Shown here piece by piece: positions 1 through 5,933 of a stretch of DNA of 7,114 bases. Position numbers and translations under genes: made by a program. The first letter of the stretch is position 1. Every line of letters begins with the position of its first letter. This DNA is from CAYMLQ01 sp964390795 (lineage in GTDB: Bacteria; Verrucomicrobiota; Kiritimatiellia; RFP12; UBA1067), in the NCBI GenBank assembly GCA_964390795.1, contig CAYMLQ010000320.1:1-7114 (forward strand), written 5' to 3'. The notes under the pieces were generated by a model. It worked only from the letters and a program-made list of their open reading frames with translations, had not been told where the DNA came from and did not search any database.

Positions 1-1
1 T

Positions 2-70
2 GCCAATCATGGGAATCGGCATGTCGCCGGCCAAGCCTATGGGATGCTAGTGATTAAGGAGTTGTTATGA
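2..70 (+). CDS. 3' end of an upstream gene (partial, product unknown)
   Basis: Reading frame 2 is open from the left edge to a TGA at 68-70, giving 22 residues that end in HVAGQAYGMLVIKELL. The stop overlaps the ATG of the next gene by 4 bp (ATGA), the same arrangement seen at three further junctions here. That recurrence is the main reason to believe the fragment is coding. The tail looks like an amphipathic C-terminal helix; the 'H-x-x-G-x-x-Y' followed by a helix resembles the last helix of SGNH/GDSL-type esterases, but 22 residues cannot establish a family. Frame 1 is also open up to a TAA at 55-57, so the frame assignment is inferred from the overlap pattern. Confidence 0.5.
   Translation, partial: ANHGNRHVAGQAYGMLVIKELL
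56..61 (+). promoter_or_regulatory. Shine-Dalgarno site of the repeat-protein gene
   Basis: AAGGAG lies 5 nt upstream of the ATG at 67. It is the clearest ribosome binding site in the window and fixes the start of the 829-residue protein. It lies inside the putative coding end of the upstream gene, which fits translational coupling. Confidence 0.85.
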
Positions 71-2556
71 CGACAAAGCAGACGTTTCAGATCGCCGCGG
101 TAGCGGCGTTGGCGGCGACGGGCCTCTTGGAGTCCCACGCCGCGACGATCAATAAAACAAACAACGTGGACAACCTCAATCTGACCTCCAGTTGGGTTGG
201 AGACGTGGTGCCCGGCGACGGAGATATCGCCCAGTGGGGTAGCACCGTGACGGGGGCGAACGAAGTGCCCTTGGGCGCCGACCAGAGTTGGGCGGCCCTC
301 CGAATCACGAATCCGGGCGGCGCCGTGACCATCGCTGCGGGGAACACCCTTACGCTCGGCGCTGGGGGTATCGACATGGCCTCCGCCACGACCAACCTGA
401 CGGTCAGCTCTGGCGTTGCGTTGCTGCCGGGGACGCGCCAGCTCTGGAACATCGCGAGCGGCCGGCGACTGACGCTGGACACGGGCGCCTTCACGCGGGG
501 GGCAGGAGCGGTTCTTCAGGTGCAAGGGCTGGGATCGATCAGCGCGCCAACCCTCGCGAACGACGCCACGGGGCTTGTGGGGCCTTGGGCCTGTCTGGGC
601 TCAGGCGCGACCACGCGCTTCATCGCCATGAATGGCGGGCTGGTTGCCAACTACACCGGCACGTCGGTGGCGACAGCGGCGGGCGTGACCGACACGACCG
701 GCGCGACGAACTACGAGGTGGCGGCTGTCGGCGCGTTAGGTGCCGGCGCGGCATTCCACACGCTTCGTTACACGGGTGCGGCAGGGACGATCAGCGGCGC
801 CTGCCAGGCAGACGGGCTGCTCCATTGCGGCTCTGGCGCACTGACGTTGAGCGGGCCGGTCACGATCGGAGCGAGCCGCGAGCTGGTGGTCACGCTTCCC
901 GTGAATGGTCTCACGCTCTCCGGCGCGATCAGTAACCACGCGGCTGGAGCGTCGGGTCTCGTCAAGGCCGGATCCGCACAACTCAGTCTCTCTTCAGGGG
1001 GAGCGTTTACCGGGCCGATCACCGTGGGAGAGGGAACGCTTCAGATGGGCAACACCATCGCCGGCGGTAACCATGCGGGCGACATTTCCTTGAATAGCAG
1101 CGGTTACCTCCAGTATAACAGCGGCAACTCGCAGACCTTTGCAGGCACCATCTTCGGCGGTGGTCAGATCCACAAGTGGAATGGGGGTCAGCTCACGCTG
1201 GCGGGAACGAACTCCTACCGGGGCGTGACGCAGATCTACGCGGGCTCGATCCGGCTCGCGAACGCCAACGGTCTCGGTTCGACGGCGGGGACCACTGAAC
1301 TCCGGCGTTTCAGCGACGACAACCGCGGGCGTGTCGAACTGAACGGCTTTTCGACCGGCGAACCGTTCAGTTTTGAGGACGGCGGCACTGCGGGCGCCAG
1401 CCTCGGTTCCGGCGGCTATTTAGAGAACAACAACGTGACCAACTCGACACTCACGGGCGTGATCGCGCTTACCAAGCACGGCACCTTCCGCGGCACCGGT
1501 ACCACCGTCATCCGAGGCGTGGTGAGCGGCGGCGGCAACTTCATCAAAGACGGCACCGGCACGGTGAACATCGAGACGAACGTGACGTTTACAGGCAACG
1601 TGACGGTGAGCGCCGGCACCCTGAATGTGACGGGCAGCGGGCTGCTTGGCGGCGGGGCCTACGCGGGCAACATCGCGGTGGCCGGCTCGTTCATCTACAA
1701 CGGCGTGGCCACGCAGACGTTGGCGGGCGTCGTTTCGGGGAACGGCACGCTCCTCAAATGGCGCTCGGAAGGCGTGCTGATCTTAAGCGGCACCAACAGC
1801 TTCGGCGGCACGGCGCAACTCAATGCGGGCGTTGTCAAGCTGGCCACGTCCAACGCGTTGGGCTCGGCTGCTGGCTACACGGAAGTTCGGCGCCACGACG
1901 ACGGCAACCGCAGCGTTCTGGACCTCAACGGACAGTCGATTGCGGAGCCGCTGCGGTTCGAGGACAACGGCAGCGCGGGCGCGACGCTTGGCTACGGCGG
2001 CTATTTGGAGAACGGGGATGCGCTCGCCGCCGCGCGCGTGTCTGGTGCCGTCACGCTCAACCGGCATGCCGTCGTGCGCGGTGTCGGGGCCATCACGCTT
2101 TCGGGCTCGGTCAGCGGCCCCGGCCGGCTGGTCAAGCAGGGCACGAACACCCTGACGATCTCCGGGGCGAACAGCTACACGGGCGCGACGGTGGTGGCCG
2201 CGGGCACGCTGCGCCTGGGGGCCAGCAACACGCTGCCTGACGCGAGCGACGTGATCCTCTCCGGCGGCACCCTCGACGCGGGCAGCGCGACCGACGCTGC
2301 GGCCTCGCTGACGGTGTCCGCCAGCAGCACGCTCGCGCTGGGCACGGGACGCCTGACCTTTGGCGACAGCAGCGGCAAGGCGTGGAGCGGAACGCTGACG
2401 CTCACAGGGACGCTGGGGCCGGACAGCTTGTCCTTCCCGGACGGGCTGACAAGCGCTCAGGTGCTGAGCATGACATACAACGGCAAGCGCGTGTATCTGA
2501 CACAGTCCGGGTATGTCGTTGACGATCCGCCCGGTACGCAGGTTCTGCTGCAATGA
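67..2556 (+). CDS. Secreted autotransporter-associated beta-strand repeat (PATR) protein
   Basis: This 829-residue protein is exported and almost entirely repetitive. Residues 1-25 form a Sec signal peptide (hydrophobic core about 9-21, likely cleavage after SHA at 23-25). The mature N-terminus has the SSWVGDVVPGDGDIAQW pattern (41-57) common at the start of such proteins. At least five repeats of the PATR type (G-x-L-x-K-x-G-x-x-x-L-x-L-x-G-x-N-x-Y-x-G-x-T-x-V-x-x-G-T-L) begin near residues 297, 366, 490, 560 and 686. The composition is Gly/Ala/Ser/Thr/Asn-rich with alternating strand patterns, as expected for a right-handed beta-helix. A unit of about 195 residues is duplicated (312-505 and 506-700), and a third copy starts at 701. 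The protein ends soon after the last strand (GKRVYLTQSGYVV, 806-818). There is no autotransporter barrel, no PEP-CTERM tail and no visible sorting anchor, so how it is held at the surface is unknown. No catalytic motif is recognisable; the role as scaffold, adhesin or glycan binder is inference. The stop overlaps the next start (ATGA). Confidence 0.9.
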   Translation: MTTKQTFQIAAVAALAATGLLESHAATINKTNNVDNLNLTSSWVGDVVPGDGDIAQWGSTVTGANEVPLGADQSWAALRITNPGGAVTIAAGNTLTLGAGGIDMASATTNLTVSSGVALLPGTRQLWNIASGRRLTLDTGAFTRGAGAVLQVQGLGSISAPTLANDATGLVGPWACLGSGATTRFIAMNGGLVANYTGTSVATAAGVTDTTGATNYEVAAVGALGAGAAFHTLRYTGAAGTISGACQADGLLHCGSGALTLSGPVTIGASRELVVTLPVNGLTLSGAISNHAAGASGLVKAGSAQLSLSSGGAFTGPITVGEGTLQMGNTIAGGNHAGDISLNSSGYLQYNSGNSQTFAGTIFGGGQIHKWNGGQLTLAGTNSYRGVTQIYAGSIRLANANGLGSTAGTTELRRFSDDNRGRVELNGFSTGEPFSFEDGGTAGASLGSGGYLENNNVTNSTLTGVIALTKHGTFRGTGTTVIRGVVSGGGNFIKDGTGTVNIETNVTFTGNVTVSAGTLNVTGSGLLGGGAYAGNIAVAGSFIYNGVATQTLAGVVSGNGTLLKWRSEGVLILSGTNSFGGTAQLNAGVVKLATSNALGSAAGYTEVRRHDDGNRSVLDLNGQSIAEPLRFEDNGSAGATLGYGGYLENGDALAAARVSGAVTLNRHAVVRGVGAITLSGSVSGPGRLVKQGTNTLTISGANSYTGATVVAAGTLRLGASNTLPDASDVILSGGTLDAGSATDAAASLTVSASSTLALGTGRLTFGDSSGKAWSGTLTLTGTLGPDSLSFPDGLTSAQVLSMTYNGKRVYLTQSGYVVDDPPGTQVLLQ
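1000..1581 (+). repeat. Internal duplication, copy A (residues 312-505 of the PATR protein)
   Basis: Copy A runs from GAFTGPITVGEGTL to the end of KDGTGTVNIETN. It aligns to copy B at an offset of 194 residues at the start, rising to 196 at the end through two single-residue indels. The best conserved part is residues 411-454 against 606-649, where a hand alignment gives 27 identities in 44. The DNA also remains similar: GGCGGCTATTTAGAGAAC at 1411-1428 matches 17 of 18 bases at 1996-2013. Confidence 0.85.
1582..2166 (+). repeat. Internal duplication, copy B (residues 506-700 of the PATR protein)
   Basis: Copy B runs from VTFTGNVTVSAGTL to NTLTISG. It shares with copy A, in the same order, the core elements LLKW/IHKW, SGTNSFGG/AGTNSYRG, E-x-R-R, FEDxGxAGAxLGxGGYLEN and VSGxGxxxKxGT. 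A third copy begins directly after it (ANSYTGATVVAAGTL, residues 701-715) but diverges within about 30 residues. Confidence 0.85.
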
Positions 2557-3719
2557 AGCGTGTTCAACAGATCATGTCGGTCACCCTGCTGTTGGCGGCA
2601 GGCTGCGTGTCAACCGCGAGCTGGACAGGCGACCCTGTTACGGTGGGGGCGATTCGCTGGGATGCGTGGCACACGCCTGAGGCGGGCTCCGCGCACGGGC
2701 GCGGGGGCGGGCCGGTGAAGGCGATGGAGGAGTCCCTGAATCCGCACGGTTATCGCTGGCGCGCGCCCTTTTTCGCGCGCGTGGATACCAACGACGTCCT
2801 GCGCATCGACGGCTACACGCAGGCGGTGGTCGACCAGGAGATCGCCTTCGCCAAAACCGGGGGCCTCGATTACTGGGCGTTCCTGCTCTATGAGGAGGGT
2901 ACGTGCATGAGCCAGGGTCTGGCGCTCTACCTCAGCAGCACGCGCCGGCGCGACGTGAACTTCTGCGCGATCGCATCACCGACAACGTTCGGTGGCCGCG
3001 ACAAGTGGCCCGCGGGCGTGGCGCGCGTCGTGCGCCTGATGAGGGAGCCCGGCTATCAGACCGTCTGCGGCGGGCGCCCGCTGCTCTACCTGTTCCGCCC
3101 CGAGGAGAAGTGGGTGAACGCCTGGGGCGGGCCGGCTGGCGCGCGCGCACTGTTCGACGGCCTGCGCCAGGCTGCGCGCCAGGCTGGTTTGGCCGACCCG
3201 TACGTCGTCGTGATGGACGATGGCTCGGCCGCTCAGGTCAAGCGCTCGGCGGACACGGTTGGAGCGAATGCGATTTCCGACTATGCGCGGCAGGCGAACG
3301 GGGCGGGCGCGCCCTATTCGGAGCTGGCCGCCACCGCGCGGGAGTTCTGGCGCTCGTGCGAGGCAACCGGCGCGGAGGTCGTGCCGCTGGCCATGGCGGG
3401 TTGGGACCGGCGGCCGCGCGTCGAGCATCCGGTGCCGTGGGAGACGTGGCAGAAGCCGAACGTCGGCTTGGACACGTACTACGTTCTGCCGACGCCCGCG
3501 GAACTGGCCGCGCACATCGGCGAGGCGATGACTTGGGCGGAGCATTGTCCTGCGAAGACCGTGATCGTCTATGCGTGGAATGAGCACGACGAGGGCGGCT
3601 GGCTGTGTCCGACACTCGGCGCGGACGGGCGGTCGGACGCGTCGCGGCTACATGCTCTGGCGGTGATGCGCACGCAGCGTGCGAAAGGCTCGCGTGCGAA
3701 AGGCTCGCGTGGACCATGA
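2553..3719 (+). CDS. GH99/WbsX-like lipoprotein
   Basis: This 388-residue protein begins with a lipoprotein signal peptide: KR at 2-3, a short hydrophobic core, and the lipobox LAAGC with Cys18 as the acylation site. It should be membrane-anchored and face the periplasm or outside. The rest resembles the GH99/WbsX-type (beta/alpha)8 barrel group. There is an N-terminal strand VGAIRWDAWH (31-40), a GGLDYWAFLLYEE strand (103-115), GRPLLYLF (174-181), a long-lived GWDRRPR element (283-289), and a C-terminal VIVYAWNEHDEGGW strand (337-350). In GH99 enzymes the two catalytic glutamates lie in a WNE-x-x-E-type motif; here Glu344 and Glu347 keep that spacing. Action on an alpha-linked glycan is therefore plausible but not shown. 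The start is an ATG overlapping the previous stop, with no strong Shine-Dalgarno, which suggests re-initiation. The last 13 residues are a basic RAKGS repeat outside the barrel. A non-catalytic carbohydrate-binding role remains possible. Confidence 0.75.
   Translation: MKRVQQIMSVTLLLAAGCVSTASWTGDPVTVGAIRWDAWHTPEAGSAHGRGGGPVKAMEESLNPHGYRWRAPFFARVDTNDVLRIDGYTQAVVDQEIAFAKTGGLDYWAFLLYEEGTCMSQGLALYLSSTRRRDVNFCAIASPTTFGGRDKWPAGVARVVRLMREPGYQTVCGGRPLLYLFRPEEKWVNAWGGPAGARALFDGLRQAARQAGLADPYVVVMDDGSAAQVKRSADTVGANAISDYARQANGAGAPYSELAATAREFWRSCEATGAEVVPLAMAGWDRRPRVEHPVPWETWQKPNVGLDTYYVLPTPAELAAHIGEAMTWAEHCPAKTVIVYAWNEHDEGGWLCPTLGADGRSDASRLHALAVMRTQRAKGSRAKGSRGP
3678..3711 (+). repeat. 15-bp tandem repeat at the 3' end of the GH99-like lipoprotein gene
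   Basis: The unit CGTGCGAAAGGCTCG occurs twice head-to-tail (3678-3692, 3693-3707) without mismatch, followed by a 4-base start of a third copy. It is in frame and encodes RAKGS-RAKGS-RG just before the TGA. Each unit contains a small inverted repeat, GCGA-aaggc-TCGC. Confidence 0.9.
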
Positions 3720-3831
3720 GCAGAATCGTGAGCCGCAGGCGAGACGGGTCGTGACGGCTTCAACTCGGGCCGGGTGTGGTCAGGCCGGACGGGGAAGCCG
3801 GTTTTGGTCAGAAGGGGAAATGTGGAGTCTT
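3720..3831 (+). other. Only intergenic gap in the window (112 bp)
   Basis: The two GH99-like genes are separated by 112 bp, whereas every other junction overlaps. I see no stem followed by a T-run, so no intrinsic terminator, and no convincing -35/-10 pair. Short repeated words (GGCCGG at 3768-3773 and near 3783, TGGTCAG near 3777 and 3804) are present but weak. The frame of the downstream gene stays open across the gap back to 3679, but this part is unlike any signal peptide and includes the shadow of the 15-bp repeat, so I treat it as non-coding leader. Confidence 0.55.
3812..3827 (+). promoter_or_regulatory. Purine-rich ribosome binding region of the second GH99-like gene
   Basis: AAGGGGAA (3812-3819) and GGAG (3824-3827) precede two in-frame ATGs at 3820 and 3832. 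GGAG lies 4 nt before 3832. The AAGGGG core lies only 2 nt before 3820, too close to serve it well. This spacing, together with the N-terminus MRKVR that suits a signal peptide, favours 3832 as the start. Confidence 0.55.
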
Positions 3832-5061
3832 ATGAGAAAAGTACGGAATGTGTTGAATGTGGTGGTCGCCACGTGCGGTGTGTTGCTGGGTGGCTCGGGT
3901 TCGCTCGCGCAGGAAGTCGTTGCGCCTAAGAAGACATACGACATCGCAGCCTTCGTGTGGCCTTCGTACCACCCGGATGACCGCGCCAAGATCTTCTGGC
4001 CACTGGGTATCGGCGAGTGGGAGACGGTCATGAAGAACGAGCCCCAGTTCGTGGGTCATCAACAGCCGCGTTATCCGCTCTGGGGTTACGTAAACGAGGC
4101 TGACCGCTACGTGATGGAGCTACAGATTGCGGCGGCGGCGGATCACGGCGTCAACGTCTTCATCTACGACTGGTACTGGTATGACGGGCTGCCGTATCTC
4201 GAGGCCTGCCTGAACGAGGGCTATCTCAAGGCCCGCAACAACAGCCGCGTCAAGTTCTACCTCATGTGGGCGAACCACGACGTGAACCTGATGTGGGACC
4301 GCCGCAACTCGGACGACGCCGCGACCAAGCGCAATACGGCGACGATCTGGCGCGGCAGCGTGGACCGCCTGGAGTTCGAGAAGATCGCACGCCGCTGGAT
4401 TGAAAAATACTTTTCGCAGCCGACATACTACAAGATCGACGGAAAGCCAGTCTTCATGATCTACGACCTGAACAAGCTGATCGAAGGCTTGGGCGGCGCG
4501 GAAGCGACGCGCGAGGCGCTCGACTGGTTCCGCGCGGAGGTCAAGAAGGCGGGCCACCCGGGGCTCGAGCTACAGCTCTCGCTGCGCAAGCACAGCGACC
4601 GGAGCCTCTCGGGGATCGCGGGCGACAACCTGGGCACGCAGAAGGAGGTCGTGGAGCGGCTCGGCTTCGACTCGCTGACGCACTACCAGTTCTGCCATTT
4701 CGCGGACGTGAACCGCGACTACAACGCGGTGATGCCGGATGTGCTCAAAGAGTGGGCCGCAGTGCGGGCGAACTACAAGGCCGCTTACTACCCGCACGTG
4801 TCGGTCGGGTGGGACAGCAGCCCGCGAACGCCGAAGCGCCTCGGTGCGGTGCTCAAGAATAACACGCCAGAGAATTTCGAGAAGGCGCTGCGCGAGGCCA
4901 AGGCCTTCGTGGATGCCCAGCCGGGCCGCGCGCCGCTGATCACTGTGAACAGCTGGAACGAATGGACTGAGACGAGCTACCTCCAGCCCTGCACGCTGCA
5001 CGGCTACGGCTATCTGGAGGCGGTGAAGCGCGTGTTCGTAGAAAACAGGGGGATGCGATGA
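3832..5061 (+). CDS. Exported GH99/WbsX-like family protein
   Basis: With the ATG at 3832 the product is 409 residues. It has a Sec signal peptide: basic MRKVR, hydrophobic 8-20, likely cleavage after SLA at 24-26. There is no lipobox, so it should be soluble in the periplasm or secreted. The body matches the WbsX/GH99-like group better than its upstream neighbour does. It has YDIAAFVWPSYHPDD (36-50), VNVFIYDWYWYDG (107-119), KPVFMIYDLNKLI (205-217), GWDSSPRT (326-333) and VNSWNEWTETSYLQP (372-386). Glu377 and Glu380 of WNEWTE match the spacing of the catalytic glutamate pair in GH99 enzymes, so it may be an endo-acting glycosidase. Family members are also annotated as glycosyltransferase-associated WbsX proteins, but the signal peptide and the sulfatase neighbour favour degradation. 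Alternative starts at 3820 (413 aa) and 3679 (460 aa) are less likely. The stop overlaps the next start (ATGA). Confidence 0.85.
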   Translation: MRKVRNVLNVVVATCGVLLGGSGSLAQEVVAPKKTYDIAAFVWPSYHPDDRAKIFWPLGIGEWETVMKNEPQFVGHQQPRYPLWGYVNEADRYVMELQIAAAADHGVNVFIYDWYWYDGLPYLEACLNEGYLKARNNSRVKFYLMWANHDVNLMWDRRNSDDAATKRNTATIWRGSVDRLEFEKIARRWIEKYFSQPTYYKIDGKPVFMIYDLNKLIEGLGGAEATREALDWFRAEVKKAGHPGLELQLSLRKHSDRSLSGIAGDNLGTQKEVVERLGFDSLTHYQFCHFADVNRDYNAVMPDVLKEWAAVRANYKAAYYPHVSVGWDSSPRTPKRLGAVLKNNTPENFEKALREAKAFVDAQPGRAPLITVNSWNEWTETSYLQPCTLHGYGYLEAVKRVFVENRGMR

Positions 5062-5933
5062 GGCAACGGAGCGTTTGGATCGGGCTGGCGGTCATAGCGT
5101 TGGCGGCTGGAACTGGCTGCGTCAGAATGCCGGAGGGCAGGCCGGAGCAGCCGTTCTTCCCGTTCTGCATCGATTGGCACGATGCGAAGAAGCGGAACTT
5201 CACCGAGCAAGCCATCATGTTGAAGGAGTTGGGCTACAGCGGGGTGGGGCACATCTGGCTGGACAAGGTCGAGGAGCGTATCGCATCGCTCGACGCAGCC
5301 GGGCTGAGACTCTATCAGATCACGATGCAGGTGAGCCTCGCGCCGGACAAGCCGCCCTACGACGCGGAGCGTTTCAAGCAAGTGCTCAAGCTTGTGACGG
5401 GCCGCAGCGTGCAGTTTCTCCTGATCGTCAACGGCGCAAAAGCTTCGGACGTATCCCTGGATGATCGCGCGGTGGCGCTTGTGCGTGAGATGTCCGGCCT
5501 GGCGCTCGAAAGCGGTTCGCAGCTGCTGCTCTATCCGCACACCAACGACTGGATCGAGCGCCTCGAGGACGCCGTGCGCGTGGCCGGGAAGGTGGACCGG
5601 CCGAATGTCGGCACCATGTTCAACCTCTGCCACTGGCTGCGCGTCTGCCCTGACCGCGACTACAAGACGCGCCTTCAGCAGGCTCTGCCGCGACTGTGGG
5701 CTGTCTCGGTCAACGGCGCGGACGAGCGCGACGACAAGCCCGGATGGGGCCGCTACATTCAGCCGCTCGACAGCGGCACGTTCGACCTCGCGGCTTTTCT
5801 GAAAACGTTGCGTGAGCTGGGCTACACGGGGCCGGTCGGCCTGCAGTGCTTCGGTATCGGCGGCGACTCGCGCGAGCATCTGGCGCGTTCGTTCGCCGCA
5901 TGGAAGAAGCTTAACGGAGGGCTTCAGCCGTGA
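5058..5933 (+). CDS. Xylose-isomerase-like TIM-barrel lipoprotein
   Basis: This 291-residue protein starts with a lipoprotein-type signal peptide (arginines 2 and 4, core 6-17, AGTGC with Cys21; Gly at -3 is allowed but not ideal). The rest fits the sugar phosphate isomerase/epimerase (xylose-isomerase-like) TIM barrel. Visible elements are FFPFCIDWHD (33-42), LKELGYSGVGHIWLD (55-69), LRLYQITMQV (83-92), SQLLLYPHTNDWIER (154-168), VGTMFNLCHWLRV (184-196), LWAVSVNGAD (213-222) and YTGPVGLQCFGIGGD (256-270). Usual metal-ligand positions are altered: Asn189 stands where Asp is common before His192, Asn219 where His is common, and Gln263 where Glu is common. His161 and His192 remain. It may bind or epimerise a free sugar outside the cytoplasm, or be non-catalytic. 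AGGGGGA at 5047-5053 is its ribosome site. It overlaps both neighbours by 4 bp. Confidence 0.8.
   Translation: MRQRSVWIGLAVIALAAGTGCVRMPEGRPEQPFFPFCIDWHDAKKRNFTEQAIMLKELGYSGVGHIWLDKVEERIASLDAAGLRLYQITMQVSLAPDKPPYDAERFKQVLKLVTGRSVQFLLIVNGAKASDVSLDDRAVALVREMSGLALESGSQLLLYPHTNDWIERLEDAVRVAGKVDRPNVGTMFNLCHWLRVCPDRDYKTRLQQALPRLWAVSVNGADERDDKPGWGRYIQPLDSGTFDLAAFLKTLRELGYTGPVGLQCFGIGGDSREHLARSFAAWKKLNGGLQP
5916..5920 (+). promoter_or_regulatory. Shine-Dalgarno site deciding the sulfatase GTG start
   Basis: GGAGG lies 9 nt upstream of the GTG at 5930, inside the 3' end of the TIM-barrel gene. No in-frame ATG occurs before codon 47, which would remove both the signal peptide and the first metal-binding residues. 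This site therefore supports GTG as the real start. Confidence 0.8.

Noticed and set aside
1000..2166. CRISPR-like or mobile-element origin of the repeats
   Set aside because: The repeats are long, diverged and in frame within one protein. There are no short identical direct repeats with regular spacers, no terminal inverted repeats and no transposase gene.
1783..2553. 256-codon open frame on the - strand within the PATR gene
   Set aside because: It arises from the codon bias of the repeat protein. Its composition (Arg, Ala, Gln) has no domain signal and it has no sensible ribosome site or neighbours.
3768..3810. Possible terminator stem from CCGG/GGCCGG words after the first GH99-like gene
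   Set aside because: The words are mostly direct rather than inverted repeats. The stem would be only about 4 bp and no T-run follows.
3679..3831. 51-codon N-terminal extension of the second GH99-like protein
   Set aside because: The extension is a highly basic out-of-frame reading of the 15-bp repeat and the gap. It would bury a good signal peptide that starts at 3832 with a nearby GGAG.
5010..5879. 289-codon open frame on the - strand opposite the TIM-barrel gene
   Set aside because: The + strand frame has a lipoprotein signal, TIM-barrel motifs and operon-like overlaps. The antisense product is Arg/Ala/Val-rich with no domain, as expected for a shadow frame in GC-rich DNA.
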